NCBI RefSeq assembly: GCF_000934725.1 | Contig: NZ_JYNS01000007.1 | Coordinates: forward strand, 124,001-188,000 | Direction of reading: 5' to 3' | DNA: 64,000 bases | From: Methyloterricola oryzae | GTDB lineage: Bacteria > Pseudomonadota > Gammaproteobacteria > Methylococcales > Methylococcaceae | Shown: piece after piece, positions 50,119 through 60,458 of the stretch | Position numbering within the stretch: position 1 is the stretch's first letter | How the letters are laid out: every line of letters starts with the position of its first letter | Notes under the pieces: model-generated | What the model was told of the DNA's origin: nothing | Seen by the model: the letters and a program-made list of their open reading frames with translations, nothing else | Databases searched by the model: none | Program-made: the position numbers and the translations under genes

Positions 50119-50196
50119 GAATCGAGCAACAGAAGCGTGAAGGTCGACCGCGCAGTCTGCCTCAGACCGCCGCCGCAGACAATTGCGAATTCGTGA

Positions 50197-51036
50197 CTAG
50201 GGAGAACCGGGCCGCAGCGAGCCGGCTTCGGCGCTGAGCAGGATCACTTCGATCTCCTCGGTGATCTCCTCCTGCCGAAGCACCCGGCTCTGACGGGCAA
50301 ACTCAGCGGACCGGTCATCCAGGCGGCGGATGGCGCCTTCCAGATGCTGGATGCGACGCTGGTTTTCCGCCATGAGCGAGGTGTAGAAAATCTCGTGCAA
50401 CACGGCCATGAGATAGTGCTCCACCAGATCGGCATAGAACCGGTCCGGCCGAAGGTACAGCAGCGGCGCATGCCCTTGGGGCCTGTTCGGTTCTCGGTCG
50501 GCGAAGGGCGGCAGCAAGGTGCTCCGAACCGGGTCTTCCCTCCCGTTGCGGTGATGCCAAACCACGAGGCTGAGGGCCAATTCATGCGCCTGGAAGCGGG
50601 CGATGGCGGCGCTCAGGGACAGCAGGGCAGCGCCGATTTCTTCCGCGACTCCCGCGCCCTGCAGGAGCGTCGCCCCGGCCGCGTTTTCGGCGAGACGCGC
50701 GGTGATGCGCGAGCCCACGGCGATCAGATGGGCCCCGGCCAGTTCACCGGCGGCGGCCTTGAGCAGGGCCTCATTGAAATCACCGCAGAACCCCCGCTCG
50801 GACCCGATGAGCAGCACGAGCCGTTGCCCACCGACTGGAAGCCGGGCCAGGTCCGGGTAGAATGTTAGAAAGTCCGAGGCGGCGGCCTCGATCAGCGCCA
50901 GGGCCTCCCCCTGGGCATCCAGCAGCCGCGACAGCTTGCGGGTCTCCATGTACGCCAGGTTCTTCATGGAGCGCATGATCTCGGCGATCTCGTCCAGTTG
51001 ACGGCGATGCTGGTCCAGTTCGCGCCGCCGGCTCAC
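50197..51036 (-). CDS. atpG: N-ATPase gamma subunit
   Basis: 279 residues forming the central rotor shaft. N-terminal helix [13 protein letters not shown] and C-terminal helix [26 protein letters not shown] show the usual antiparallel coiled coil; [13 protein letters not shown] is the Rossmann-like core. Overlaps atpA by four bases. Last ATPase gene. Confidence 0.93.
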   Translation of the reverse strand: MSRRRELDQHRRQLDEIAEIMRSMKNLAYMETRKLSRLLDAQGEALALIEAAASDFLTFYPDLARLPVGGQRLVLLIGSERGFCGDFNEALLKAAAGELAGAHLIAVGSRITARLAENAAGATLLQGAGVAEEIGAALLSLSAAIARFQAHELALSLVVWHHRNGREDPVRSTLLPPFADREPNRPQGHAPLLYLRPDRFYADLVEHYLMAVLHEIFYTSLMAENQRRIQHLEGAIRRLDDRSAEFARQSRVLRQEEITEEIEVILLSAEAGSLRPGSP

Positions 51037-52526
51037 GGCCGACCACCCTCACCCTCCCCCAGGCAGCGCGCCAGCGCCCGGCTCCAGGCCTCGCGGGCAT
51101 CGTCCAGACCCAGGGACAAAGCAGCCACGCATGCCTTGAGGGATTCCATTGCGGCCGGGATAGCCTGCGGCTCCCTTTGGTCGAGCAGCCCGTCGTTAAA
51201 AGCCACCAGCCAAGCCAGCTGGAACTGCGGTGACAGCGGCTCCAGCCGATCCTGCTTGAGCAACTCGCGCAACAGCCGTCCCCGGCGCAGAGGCCGCTCC
51301 ATGGCTTCGTCCAGGCGCGTGCCAAAACGGGTGAACACTTCCAGTTCGAGAAACTGCAGGTAGTCCAGCTTCATCCGGCCCGCCTCGTTCTTGATGGCGG
51401 GATGCTGCGCCCGCCCGCCGATGCGCGAGACCGAACGGGCAATGTCGATGGCCGGGCGGAAGCCGGCCGCGAACAGGTCCGCGTCCAGGTAGATCTGGCC
51501 GTCGGTGATGGAAATCAGGTTGGTGGGGATGTAGCCGGCAATATCCCCCAACTGGGTCTCCACGATGGGCAGCGCCGTCATGCTGCCGCCGCCCGCCACC
51601 GCGTTGAGGCAGGTGGAGCGTTCCAGAAGCTGCGCGTGAATGGAAAAAATGTCGCCGGGAAACGCCTCGCGCCCCGGCGGGCGCCGCAGCAGCAGGGAAA
51701 GCTCGCGATAGGTCCGGGCATGGGTGCTGAGGTCGTCATAGACCACCAGGGTATCGCGGCCCCGTTCCATCCAGTATTCCGCCAGGGCGCAGCCAGCATA
51801 GGGCGCCAGGTGCTTGAGACCCGGCAGCGCGCTGGCTTCGGCCACCACCAGCACGGTGAAGTCCATGGCTCCGGCGGCGCGCAGGATGTCCAGGGTGTTG
51901 ACCACCGCCGAGCGCTTCTGCCCGATGAGCACCACCACGCACAGCACGTCCTTGCCCCGTTGACTGATCACCGCATCCAGCGCCAGGGAACTGCGTCCCA
52001 GGCCTTCGTCGCCGATGATCAGCTGCCGTTGCCCCTTGCCCACGGGAACCATGCTGTCGACGATCTTGCAGCCCGTATAGAGAGGTTCATGCACCATATC
52101 GCGCGCCACGATCGGCGGGGAGTGGCGCAGGAGCCGCTGCCGGACATCAAACGACACAGGGCCCGCGCCGTCCAGCGGCTCCCCCAGCGGATTGACGACC
52201 CGCCCCAGCAATCCGTCGCCGCCGGGCACACTGAGCATGCGACCCGCCCTCAGGGCACGGACGCCGGCGCCGACAGCCCCGGTCTGGCGCAGCAGGATCG
52301 CCCCCAGCAGCCCCTCGCGCAGATCGAACACCATGGCCTGGCTGCCATCTTCCAGGTCCAGGATTTCCTCCATGGCCACCGTGGGCAATCCCGCGATCCA
52401 GGCGATCCCATCACCCACCGACACCACCCGGCCCTGCTCGGCCATGCGCAGCCCTGGCCGGTAGGTCGCCAACCACTGGGCCTGCCGCTCGAAAGGCCCG
52501 GACGCCAGCGGGCTAGGCACTGTCAT
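51033..52526 (-). CDS. atpA: N-ATPase alpha subunit with altered P-loop
   Basis: About 497 residues of F1 alpha. [36 protein letters not shown] and [11 protein letters not shown] are conserved. The P-loop, normally GDRQTGKTA, reads GDEGLGRSS: the nucleotide-binding Lys is Arg, and neighbouring residues also differ. The non-catalytic nucleotide site may be weak. The frame also offers an ATG at 52556 overlapping atpF by 44 bases; the 52526 ATG (14-base overlap) is used. Confidence 0.93.
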   Translation of the reverse strand: MTVPSPLASGPFERQAQWLATYRPGLRMAEQGRVVSVGDGIAWIAGLPTVAMEEILDLEDGSQAMVFDLREGLLGAILLRQTGAVGAGVRALRAGRMLSVPGGDGLLGRVVNPLGEPLDGAGPVSFDVRQRLLRHSPPIVARDMVHEPLYTGCKIVDSMVPVGKGQRQLIIGDEGLGRSSLALDAVISQRGKDVLCVVVLIGQKRSAVVNTLDILRAAGAMDFTVLVVAEASALPGLKHLAPYAGCALAEYWMERGRDTLVVYDDLSTHARTYRELSLLLRRPPGREAFPGDIFSIHAQLLERSTCLNAVAGGGSMTALPIVETQLGDIAGYIPTNLISITDGQIYLDADLFAAGFRPAIDIARSVSRIGGRAQHPAIKNEAGRMKLDYLQFLELEVFTRFGTRLDEAMERPLRRGRLLRELLKQDRLEPLSPQFQLAWLVAFNDGLLDQREPQAIPAAMESLKACVAALSLGLDDAREAWSRALARCLGEGEGGRP

Positions 52527-53262
52527 GGGCGGATTCGGCAAAGGCCCGGAGTTCATCGGCCAGGCTGGCGTGGAGCACCCAGGGCCCGACGGTGATGCGC
52601 AGGCCCGCGAGCAGCGCCGGCTCCTCGCTGAAACGGCAGTCGGGCGTCATTCCACACAAGTCGCCCAGCGTCGCCGCAAGGCGATTCCTCTGTTCGGGAC
52701 TCAAGGGAAAGGCGCTCTTCACGTCAACCGGCTCGCGCGAGCTAGCAAGGGCCAGCCGCAAGGCCTCGGCGCTGGGCGCCGCCAGGACTTGCAAATGCCC
52801 CAGTGCCAGATCCACCAGACGCGTCTGCAAGTCAGGCGAGGCACAACTGGAAAGCAGGCGGCTGGCGAACTTGGCACCTTGCTCCAGGCACAGGGCCTGG
52901 TCATGGCGCAGTCGGTCCTCCCGTTGCCGCGCCGCGACCGCCTCTTCCTTCCTCCGGTTCTGCTCCAGTTCTTCGCCCAGCGCCGCCAGGCGGCGCTCGC
53001 GCTCTTCCTTCAACTCCTGTTGCAACTCGTCTCGCGCCGCCTGCTTTTCGGCCTCCCAGTCCTGGAGCCGGCTTTCGTAGCGGCCCCTGAGCGTCTCGGC
53101 TTCCGCCCGGATGGCGTCGGCATTGGCGATGATGGCCTCGGCCTGCGCCTTGCGGCGGGCCAAGGCGTCCTGCACCGGGCGGAACAAAAAGCGGCTGAGC
53201 AACCAGACCAGGATCAGGAAGTTGAGGATTTCCAGCAGAAAGGTGGACCAGTTCAGTTCCAA
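52513..53262 (-). CDS. atpF: N-ATPase b subunit fused to a delta-like C-terminal domain
   Basis: 249 residues, much longer than a normal b subunit (about 155). N-terminal helix [23 protein letters not shown] anchors it; a long charged coiled coil follows to about residue 150. The C-terminal part ([41 protein letters not shown]) matches the end of delta/OSCP. No separate atpH exists in the operon, which is typical for N-ATPases. Confidence 0.9.
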   Translation of the reverse strand: MELNWSTFLLEILNFLILVWLLSRFLFRPVQDALARRKAQAEAIIANADAIRAEAETLRGRYESRLQDWEAEKQAARDELQQELKEERERRLAALGEELEQNRRKEEAVAARQREDRLRHDQALCLEQGAKFASRLLSSCASPDLQTRLVDLALGHLQVLAAPSAEALRLALASSREPVDVKSAFPLSPEQRNRLAATLGDLCGMTPDCRFSEEPALLAGLRITVGPWVLHASLADELRAFAESAHDSA

Positions 53263-53295
53263 GGGCCTGCTCCCGGGCGCGCGCGGCGAGCCGCC

Positions 53296-53562
53296 TTACT
53301 TGAGCACGTATTCCAGCAAGGGATTGCGGAACAGTACGATGAGTACGATGACCAGGACATAGATGGCCAGCGATTCGATCATGGCCAGGCCTATGAAGAG
53401 GATGCGCATGATCGACTTCTCGGACTCCGGCTGGCGCGACAGCGCATCCAGGGCACTGGCAATGGCGCGCCCCATGGCGTAGGCGGGCAAGGCCACGCCG
53501 AGGGCGATGCCGAGCACCGCGACGGCGGTGCTGACCAGGGTCAACCAGCTCATGTCAGCCAT
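53296..53562 (-). CDS. atpE: N-ATPase c subunit
   Basis: 88-residue two-helix hairpin forming the rotor ring, with the polar loop ALSRQPE. The ion-binding carboxylate is Glu63, followed by Ser64 and Tyr68, as in sodium-binding rings; but position +2 is Leu65, not Thr, and the helix-1 partner at P26+4 is Met30, not Gln. Ion specificity is therefore uncertain. Confidence 0.94.
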   Translation of the reverse strand: MADMSWLTLVSTAVAVLGIALGVALPAYAMGRAIASALDALSRQPESEKSIMRILFIGLAMIESLAIYVLVIVLIVLFRNPLLEYVLK

Positions 53563-53565
53563 GTC

Positions 53566-54255
53566 TCACTCCTCCTGTTGCCTGCGCCGTTCCTGGGATT
53601 GCAGCGCGCCGGCGATATAGATCAGGGCCAGCATGCCGAAGATGTAAGCCTGTACCAGGGCCTCCACCACATGCAGCATGAGCAGGGGCACCGGCGCCAG
53701 AAAGCCGGCCACCATGAGCACCAGCAGGGCCGCCATCTCCAGGCTCATCATATTGCCGAACAGGCGGATCGCCAATGCAATGGTGCGCGTCACCTCGCTC
53801 ACCAGGTGGAAAGGGAGCAGGATCGGGCTGGGACTGAGGTAGTGCTTGAGGTAAGCCTTGAGTCCCAGTTCGCGGATGCCGAACCAGTGCACGGAAAAGA
53901 ACACAGCGATGGCCAATGCCGCCGTGAGCGAGAGATCCCGCGTGGGGGAATCCAGTCCGGGCACCAGCCCGACCAGATTGGCCACTACCAGGAACAGCCA
54001 CAGACTGCCGATGAAAGGCAGCAGCAGGCGCCGATGCGCCGGTGCGGCGGCCGCGATGGCGTCTTCCATCACCGTCACCACGGCTTCCGTCGCCGTTTGC
54101 AGCCAGCCGGCGGGCTTTGTCCGGGGACGCGTGGCCCACCAGGAAACGAACGCCAATGCCACGCTGATGCCGCAGGTCGTCAGCGCGGTCTCGGTGATCT
54201 CCAATGGCCCGAAGCTGACCAGGGTCGCCGCGGACAAGGCATTGCTCATGCTCAT
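53566..54255 (-). CDS. atpB: N-ATPase a subunit
   Basis: 229 residues, multi-helix stator channel. The essential arginine lies in TIALAIRLFGNMMSLEM. ILLPFHLVSEVTR and FGMLALIYIAGAL are family motifs. The ATG overlaps the atpQ-like stop by four bases, and its stop is three bases from atpE. Confidence 0.94.
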   Translation of the reverse strand: MSMSNALSAATLVSFGPLEITETALTTCGISVALAFVSWWATRPRTKPAGWLQTATEAVVTVMEDAIAAAAPAHRRLLLPFIGSLWLFLVVANLVGLVPGLDSPTRDLSLTAALAIAVFFSVHWFGIRELGLKAYLKHYLSPSPILLPFHLVSEVTRTIALAIRLFGNMMSLEMAALLVLMVAGFLAPVPLLMLHVVEALVQAYIFGMLALIYIAGALQSQERRRQQEE

Positions 54256-54520
54256 TCCTTTACGAACCAGTAGACGTTGAAACTGCCGATCGCCACGCCC
54301 AGGGCGATCATCAACAGGGTCCAGTGGACGGAATAACCTTCCACGTGGCGGTCCAGCCAGAGCCCGACGTAAGCGCCCAGCACCACGGGCACGGCGAACA
54401 GCAAGCCCAGGGTGCCCACGTAGGCGGTTTGCGCCAGCAGCGTGGGCTGGTCGCGCTGGGCCTGCCGCATGCGCCGGGCCTGGTTCTCGACGCGCTTGCG
54501 CAAGCGCTCGTCGGCATCGG

Positions 54521-54524
<4 letters not shown>
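54252..54524 (-). CDS. atpQ: AtpZ/AtpI-type small membrane protein (AtpQ of N-ATPase)
   Basis: 90 residues: an Arg-rich N-terminus (RLRKRVENQARRMRQAQRD) and two membrane helices, the second ending GSFNVYWFVKE. This fits the ATPase_gene1 family and the Q position of the atpDCQRBEFAG order. Probably aids ring assembly. The usual atpR, expected between this and atpB, has no room here. Confidence 0.82.
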
Positions 54525-56337
<1,813 letters not shown>

Positions 56338-56721
56338 CTAGCGGGGCAGGCGGTAAGCGTAGACGGCGAGCAGCAGCCAGGCGGCCAGGAAGGCGGTACC
56401 GCCGAAGGGCGTGATCGCCCCCAGCCATTTCACCCCGCTGATGGCCAGGACGTACAGACTGCCGGAGAAGATGAAAATGCCGGCAAGCAGCAGCGCCGCC
56501 GCCCAGCGCAACAGCCGGGATTCAGGGTCACCCCTGAGCAGCAGGGCCACCACGCCCAGCCCTAGCCCGTGCCAGAAGTGGTACTGCACTCCGGTCTGAT
56601 AGACCGCCAGCATGGCGGCATCCAGGTGCTGGCGCAGGCCGTGGGCGCCAAAGGCACCTAAGGCCACGGCCGTGAACAGGCTGAGGGCTGCGAGCAGGAG
56701 GGTTATGCGGTACGTCATCAT
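56338..56721 (-). CDS. DUF423 (YgdD-like) inner-membrane protein
   Basis: 127 residues with four membrane helices and the family motifs GAFGAHGLRQHL, YQTGVQYHFWHGLGL and ITPFGGTAFLAAWLLL. Function unknown. Nine bases from atpD and ten from the deaminase gene, so it is likely in the same transcript. Confidence 0.92.
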   Translation of the reverse strand: MMTYRITLLLAALSLFTAVALGAFGAHGLRQHLDAAMLAVYQTGVQYHFWHGLGLGVVALLLRGDPESRLLRWAAALLLAGIFIFSGSLYVLAISGVKWLGAITPFGGTAFLAAWLLLAVYAYRLPR

Positions 56722-56731
56722 GGGCTAGCCG

Positions 56732-57169
56732 TCAGACACCGATATCTTCATTCCACAGTTCGCCGTGGGCCGCGATGAAATCCCGCATGAGCCGGACGCA
56801 AGTCTCATCGTCCACCACCTCGAGGGACACGCCGCGAGCGCGCAGCAAATCCTCCTCGCCCATGAATGTGCGGTTCTCGCCGATCACCACGCGGGGAATC
56901 CCGTACAACAGGATGGCGCCGCTGCACATGGCGCAGGGCGACAGCGTGGTGTAGAGGGTGCATTCGCGATATACCGAGGCCGGCTGGCGGCCCGCGTTTT
57001 CCAGGGCGTCCATTTCTCCGTGGAGGATGGCGCTGCCCGACTGCACCCGGCGATTGTGCCCGCGCCCGATGATGCGCCCGCCGTGGACGATCACCGAACC
57101 GATGGGTATGCCGCCTTCGGCCAAGCCCTTCTCGGCTTCTTCAATAGCGGCCCGCAGGAATGGGTCCAT
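56732..57169 (-). CDS. cytosine deaminase-like (yeast Fcy1 type) zinc deaminase
   Basis: 145 residues of the CDA fold: LHGEMDALENAG (HxE) and LYTTLSPCAMCSGAILLYG (PCxxC). The segments IPIGSVIVHGGRIIGRGHN, GIPRVVIGEN and the terminal WNEDIGV closely follow yeast cytosine deaminase, rather than TadA or guanine deaminase. AAGGAG precedes the ATG at 57169. Expected reaction: cytosine to uracil in pyrimidine salvage. Confidence 0.85.
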   Translation of the reverse strand: MDPFLRAAIEEAEKGLAEGGIPIGSVIVHGGRIIGRGHNRRVQSGSAILHGEMDALENAGRQPASVYRECTLYTTLSPCAMCSGAILLYGIPRVVIGENRTFMGEEDLLRARGVSLEVVDDETCVRLMRDFIAAHGELWNEDIGV

Positions 57170-57202
57170 GCTGTTCTCCTTCAAGATCCCGACGCCACGG
57201 CT

Positions 57203-58855
57203 TCAACGCCCCTGGCTGCGCCAGCGCTGCACGATACTGTTGATGTCCAGATCGTCGGGGCCGCTGTTCCAGTAGGTATGGAAATCCACGTCGTTGCTGT
57301 TGGGCGGCGGGTCCGGCTTGTAAACCTGGAAACGCACCGGCAGCGGGGTAGCCTCGCCCAGCACCATGGCTTCGCCACGCCCCAGGGCGGTGAGGATGTC
57401 CACCAGATCGCCCTCCCCCTCCGGCACCAGCTTCTTAACATACGCCTGATCGTCCGGATTGGTGATGCGCAGGCATACGTAGGTGCCGCACTGGGACAGC
57501 ACGGTTTCCGAGAGTTCGTGGGGCCGCTGGCTCACCACGCACAATCCGACCCCGTACTTGCGCCCCTCCTTGGCGATGCGTTCCATGGACTTGCGCGTGC
57601 CCTCGAACCCGGCGGCCGAGTCGCGCGGAATATAGGCATGGGCCTCCTCGCAGATCAGGAGAATCGGGAATTCCCGGTTCTGAGGGTTCCAGTAGTTGAA
57701 TTCGAAGGCCAGGCGCCCGATCTGCGCCGACACCGTGGGCCGGACGTCGAAGGGCACCGGGCTCAGGTCGATGACGGTGATCTGCGCCCGGGGCTCGCCC
57801 AGGCCGACGAAATCCCGCAGCAGGCTCTCCAGGGATTCGGAGCGGTTGCGCCGCTGCGGGCTGAGCAGGAAATCGTAGCGCACGTCGTTGAGCCGGCTCA
57901 TGAGCTTCACCAGGAACTCGTCGAATTGCCCGAACAACGGCCCCTTGGTCTTGCCGAAGTCGGTGCGCATCTCGTTGGCTTCCTTGAAGCTGTCATAGAC
58001 GGCTTTCAACGGGAAATACACGGGCGAGTCGATGGACACGGCGTCCATGCCCAACTGCTCCGCGCTCTTCTTCTTCAAGGCAAAAATGGTCTCGCGCAGA
58101 AAGGCCATCTGCACCGAGGCCCCTTCGTCGTTGCGGTCGATGAACAGGTCCACCAACTCGGCGAAGGTCATCAGCCAGTAGGGAATCTCCAGGCGGCGCG
58201 CGTCCAGGTAGCGGGTATTCTTGGGATCGAAGGCCGAATTGAGCTGGCCGTCGCGACCGCGCCAGCAGTATTCGCCGTGCAGGTCGAGCAGAATGATGTG
58301 CGCCTTGGGCATGGCTGAGACCACATGCTGGATCAGGCTGGCCACGGTCCAGGACTTGCCCGAGCCCGACTGGCCGAGGATGGCGAAATGGCGGCTGCAC
58401 AGTGCGGAGGCGTCCAGATACACGCCCGTGGCGGGATGGCTGCGCAGATAACCCAGGTTGAAGCGCTGGGCGCGGTATTTGACGAAGATGGAATTGATCT
58501 CCTCCGGCGCCACCGCGTGGATTTCCGCGCCGGGTGTCGGATAGCGGCGGACACCCCGCTGGAACTGGTTCTTGTCACCCACCTCGCCCAAGGGCGTCAG
58601 GGTCACGGAGCAGCCGGCGGCGGAGCGGCAGCCCTTGGGTTGGGTCGCCTCGATGCGCTTGACCATAGCCAGCACGCGCAGGCCGAATTGATGGATGGAG
58701 ACGTAGGAGCCCACCTGCCCGACGATCTGGGTTTCACCGCCCACCGTCACCTGGTCGCGGAAGCCCTCGTCCTCGCCCAACAGCCGCCCCAGCATGCCAC
58801 TGCCGTCCACCCGCACCACGTGTCCTATCAAGGTGTCGTTGGTATTCTCCATCAC
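57203..58855 (-). CDS. HerA-like hexameric ATPase (DUF87 / HAS-barrel)
   Basis: 550 residues. An N-terminal HAS-barrel-like region (to about 115; QVGSYVSIHQFGLRVLAMV) precedes a FtsK/HerA-type motor: Walker A GQSGSGKS (161-168), ILLDLHGEYCW, Walker B LLICEEAHAYIP (399-), VVSQRPHELSETVLSQCG with the sensor/arginine region. HerA motors normally pair with NurA or effector nucleases; none is here. It diverges from an uncharacterised membrane/coiled-coil pair. DUF2897 ends 48 bases upstream. Confidence 0.88.
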   Translation of the reverse strand: MMENTNDTLIGHVVRVDGSGMLGRLLGEDEGFRDQVTVGGETQIVGQVGSYVSIHQFGLRVLAMVKRIEATQPKGCRSAAGCSVTLTPLGEVGDKNQFQRGVRRYPTPGAEIHAVAPEEINSIFVKYRAQRFNLGYLRSHPATGVYLDASALCSRHFAILGQSGSGKSWTVASLIQHVVSAMPKAHIILLDLHGEYCWRGRDGQLNSAFDPKNTRYLDARRLEIPYWLMTFAELVDLFIDRNDEGASVQMAFLRETIFALKKKSAEQLGMDAVSIDSPVYFPLKAVYDSFKEANEMRTDFGKTKGPLFGQFDEFLVKLMSRLNDVRYDFLLSPQRRNRSESLESLLRDFVGLGEPRAQITVIDLSPVPFDVRPTVSAQIGRLAFEFNYWNPQNREFPILLICEEAHAYIPRDSAAGFEGTRKSMERIAKEGRKYGVGLCVVSQRPHELSETVLSQCGTYVCLRITNPDDQAYVKKLVPEGEGDLVDILTALGRGEAMVLGEATPLPVRFQVYKPDPPPNSNDVDFHTYWNSGPDDLDINSIVQRWRSQGR

Positions 58856-58903
58856 GCGTCCTCTTCTGCAACGATTTGCACGACTTCCAGGGAACTGCAG
58901 GAC

Positions 58904-59047
58904 CTACCAGCCGCCTTCCTCATCGTCATAGGGTTTCGCCTTGACCGAATCCGGCACCTTCGGTTGCTTCGCCGTCCGCAGCAGCACCAGCAGATTGCCG
59001 ACCACCACGACGACCACCACAACCAGCATCAGGAAAAAGATTTCCAT
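58904..59047 (-). CDS. small single-helix membrane protein, DUF2897-like
   Basis: 47 residues, easily missed: MEIFFLMLV, then a run of valines, GNLLVLLRTAKQ, VPDSVKAKPYDDEEGGW. One membrane helix (about 4-24), a Gly-Asn at the interface and an acidic C-terminus ending in Trp fit the DUF2897 pattern. GAAGGG sits five bases before the ATG. Upstream of and on the same strand as the HerA-like gene. Confidence 0.72.
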   Translation of the reverse strand: MEIFFLMLVVVVVVVVGNLLVLLRTAKQPKVPDSVKAKPYDDEEGGW

Positions 59048-59204
59048 GCCCTTCACTCTTCAAATTGATCCGGGAAAGCAATAGCATGTCGGGGACTTCC
59101 CAACCGACGGTGATCCCTATGCATGATAAGACCACCCGGCAGTCCCCTGTTTCAGCGCCGCCGGCGCGTTCCATCCCGCCATCAGGCCTATCGGGGCCCA
59201 CGTC

Positions 59205-60458
59205 ATGACCGCGCAGGTCTGGCGCATCGGGCAGATCCTCAACTCCGTTCAGAGCACCTTCGTCGGGCTGCTGCGGGTCTGGTCCATCCCCATCGTGCTG
59301 CTGCTGAGCGTGGCCTCCGGCTACACGACCTATTATGGCATGTCTTTTTTCATTACCTGGTGGATCGCCCTGATCATCACGGTGGCGGTGCAATCCATCA
59401 TCGTCATCTGCACCCTGGAGCTGGCGGGCACCCACTGGCGCGCCAACCTGCCGCGCTACCTCAGCATCGCCGGCTCCCTGGTGGTCGCCTTGGTGGTCTC
59501 GGTATCGTTCTCCTATTTCAAGTTCTACGAGTTCTCTCAGCGCGACCAGTTGCTGCTGGATAAGACCGCCGCCCTGGAAAGCGATGTCGCGCGCTACCTT
59601 GAAGACGTGGCGCGCCAGCACAGCGGATTGATCGCGCAGCAGGAACGCAAGGCCGAGGCCGCTCGCCTGGAAGCCACTCAGGCCTATCTGGGCAACCACC
59701 CGGCCATGCAGGAAAACACGGCGCGCAAGGTCGGCAAGGGCAAGTTCTGGAGCCTTTACAACGAGATCCAGCAGCGTGAGGAAACCAAGCTGGCTAGCCT
59801 CAAGACCGACCTGGCGGCCCTGGATGGCGCCATCCTGGCGCTGCGCGGCGCGAGCCAGGGCTTCACGCGGCAGCCCAGTGACGCGAGCGCCTACGAGAAG
59901 CTTCAGGAAGCGCTGCGCAATGTCCAGACCCGCGCCGATTCCCTGGCCGCGGGGGCCGGCCTGACACCGGTGAAGGCACCGGTCCCGGCGCCCTTCCCTC
60001 AGTTCAGCCAGGGCATCACACCCACCTTTGACATGTGGCGCAACATCTCCTGGTTCGCCCTGGCCTGTGCCTGCATGGTGGATTTCTTCACCTTGGTGCT
60101 GTCCTATCGCCTGGAATCCACGGCCCCGGGGCCCCTCACCGAGGAAGAGAAGGAACTGGCCTACGCGGGCCTTCGCCAGTTCGGCGAGTTCACCATCAAC
60201 GGCAACGACGAACTGGAATTCCAGATCGAGAAGACCGAACTGGAACGGGCGCGGCGCTATTCGGACTGGACTCGCATGTTCGCCGTGGCCTTTCTGCTCA
60301 ATCGCGGCTACCTGCGCAAGATCAGCGGCAAGGCGGTGGAGTTCGCGCCGAACCTCTATCCCATCATTTCGGAGCGTCTGAAGCTGCGCCGCGAGGAACC
60401 GGCGCCGGCCAATGACGAGCGGATTCGTGTAGCCATGGAGAAAAAGCGTTATGGATGA
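59205..60458 (+). CDS. uncharacterised membrane protein with periplasmic or cytosolic coiled coil
   Basis: 417 residues. Three hydrophobic helices near the N-terminus (about 25-45, 47-71, 86-106), a long charged helical region (about 108-260, with ALESDVARYLEDVARQHSGL and EIQQREETKLASL) and a fourth helix (about 277-300), then a soluble tail rich in Arg/Glu. No enzymatic motif seen. It overlaps the next gene by eight bases and diverges from the DUF2897/HerA side, suggesting a joint module. Not recognised as a named family. Confidence 0.75.
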   Translation: MTAQVWRIGQILNSVQSTFVGLLRVWSIPIVLLLSVASGYTTYYGMSFFITWWIALIITVAVQSIIVICTLELAGTHWRANLPRYLSIAGSLVVALVVSVSFSYFKFYEFSQRDQLLLDKTAALESDVARYLEDVARQHSGLIAQQERKAEAARLEATQAYLGNHPAMQENTARKVGKGKFWSLYNEIQQREETKLASLKTDLAALDGAILALRGASQGFTRQPSDASAYEKLQEALRNVQTRADSLAAGAGLTPVKAPVPAPFPQFSQGITPTFDMWRNISWFALACACMVDFFTLVLSYRLESTAPGPLTEEEKELAYAGLRQFGEFTINGNDELEFQIEKTELERARRYSDWTRMFAVAFLLNRGYLRKISGKAVEFAPNLYPIISERLKLRREEPAPANDERIRVAMEKKRYG

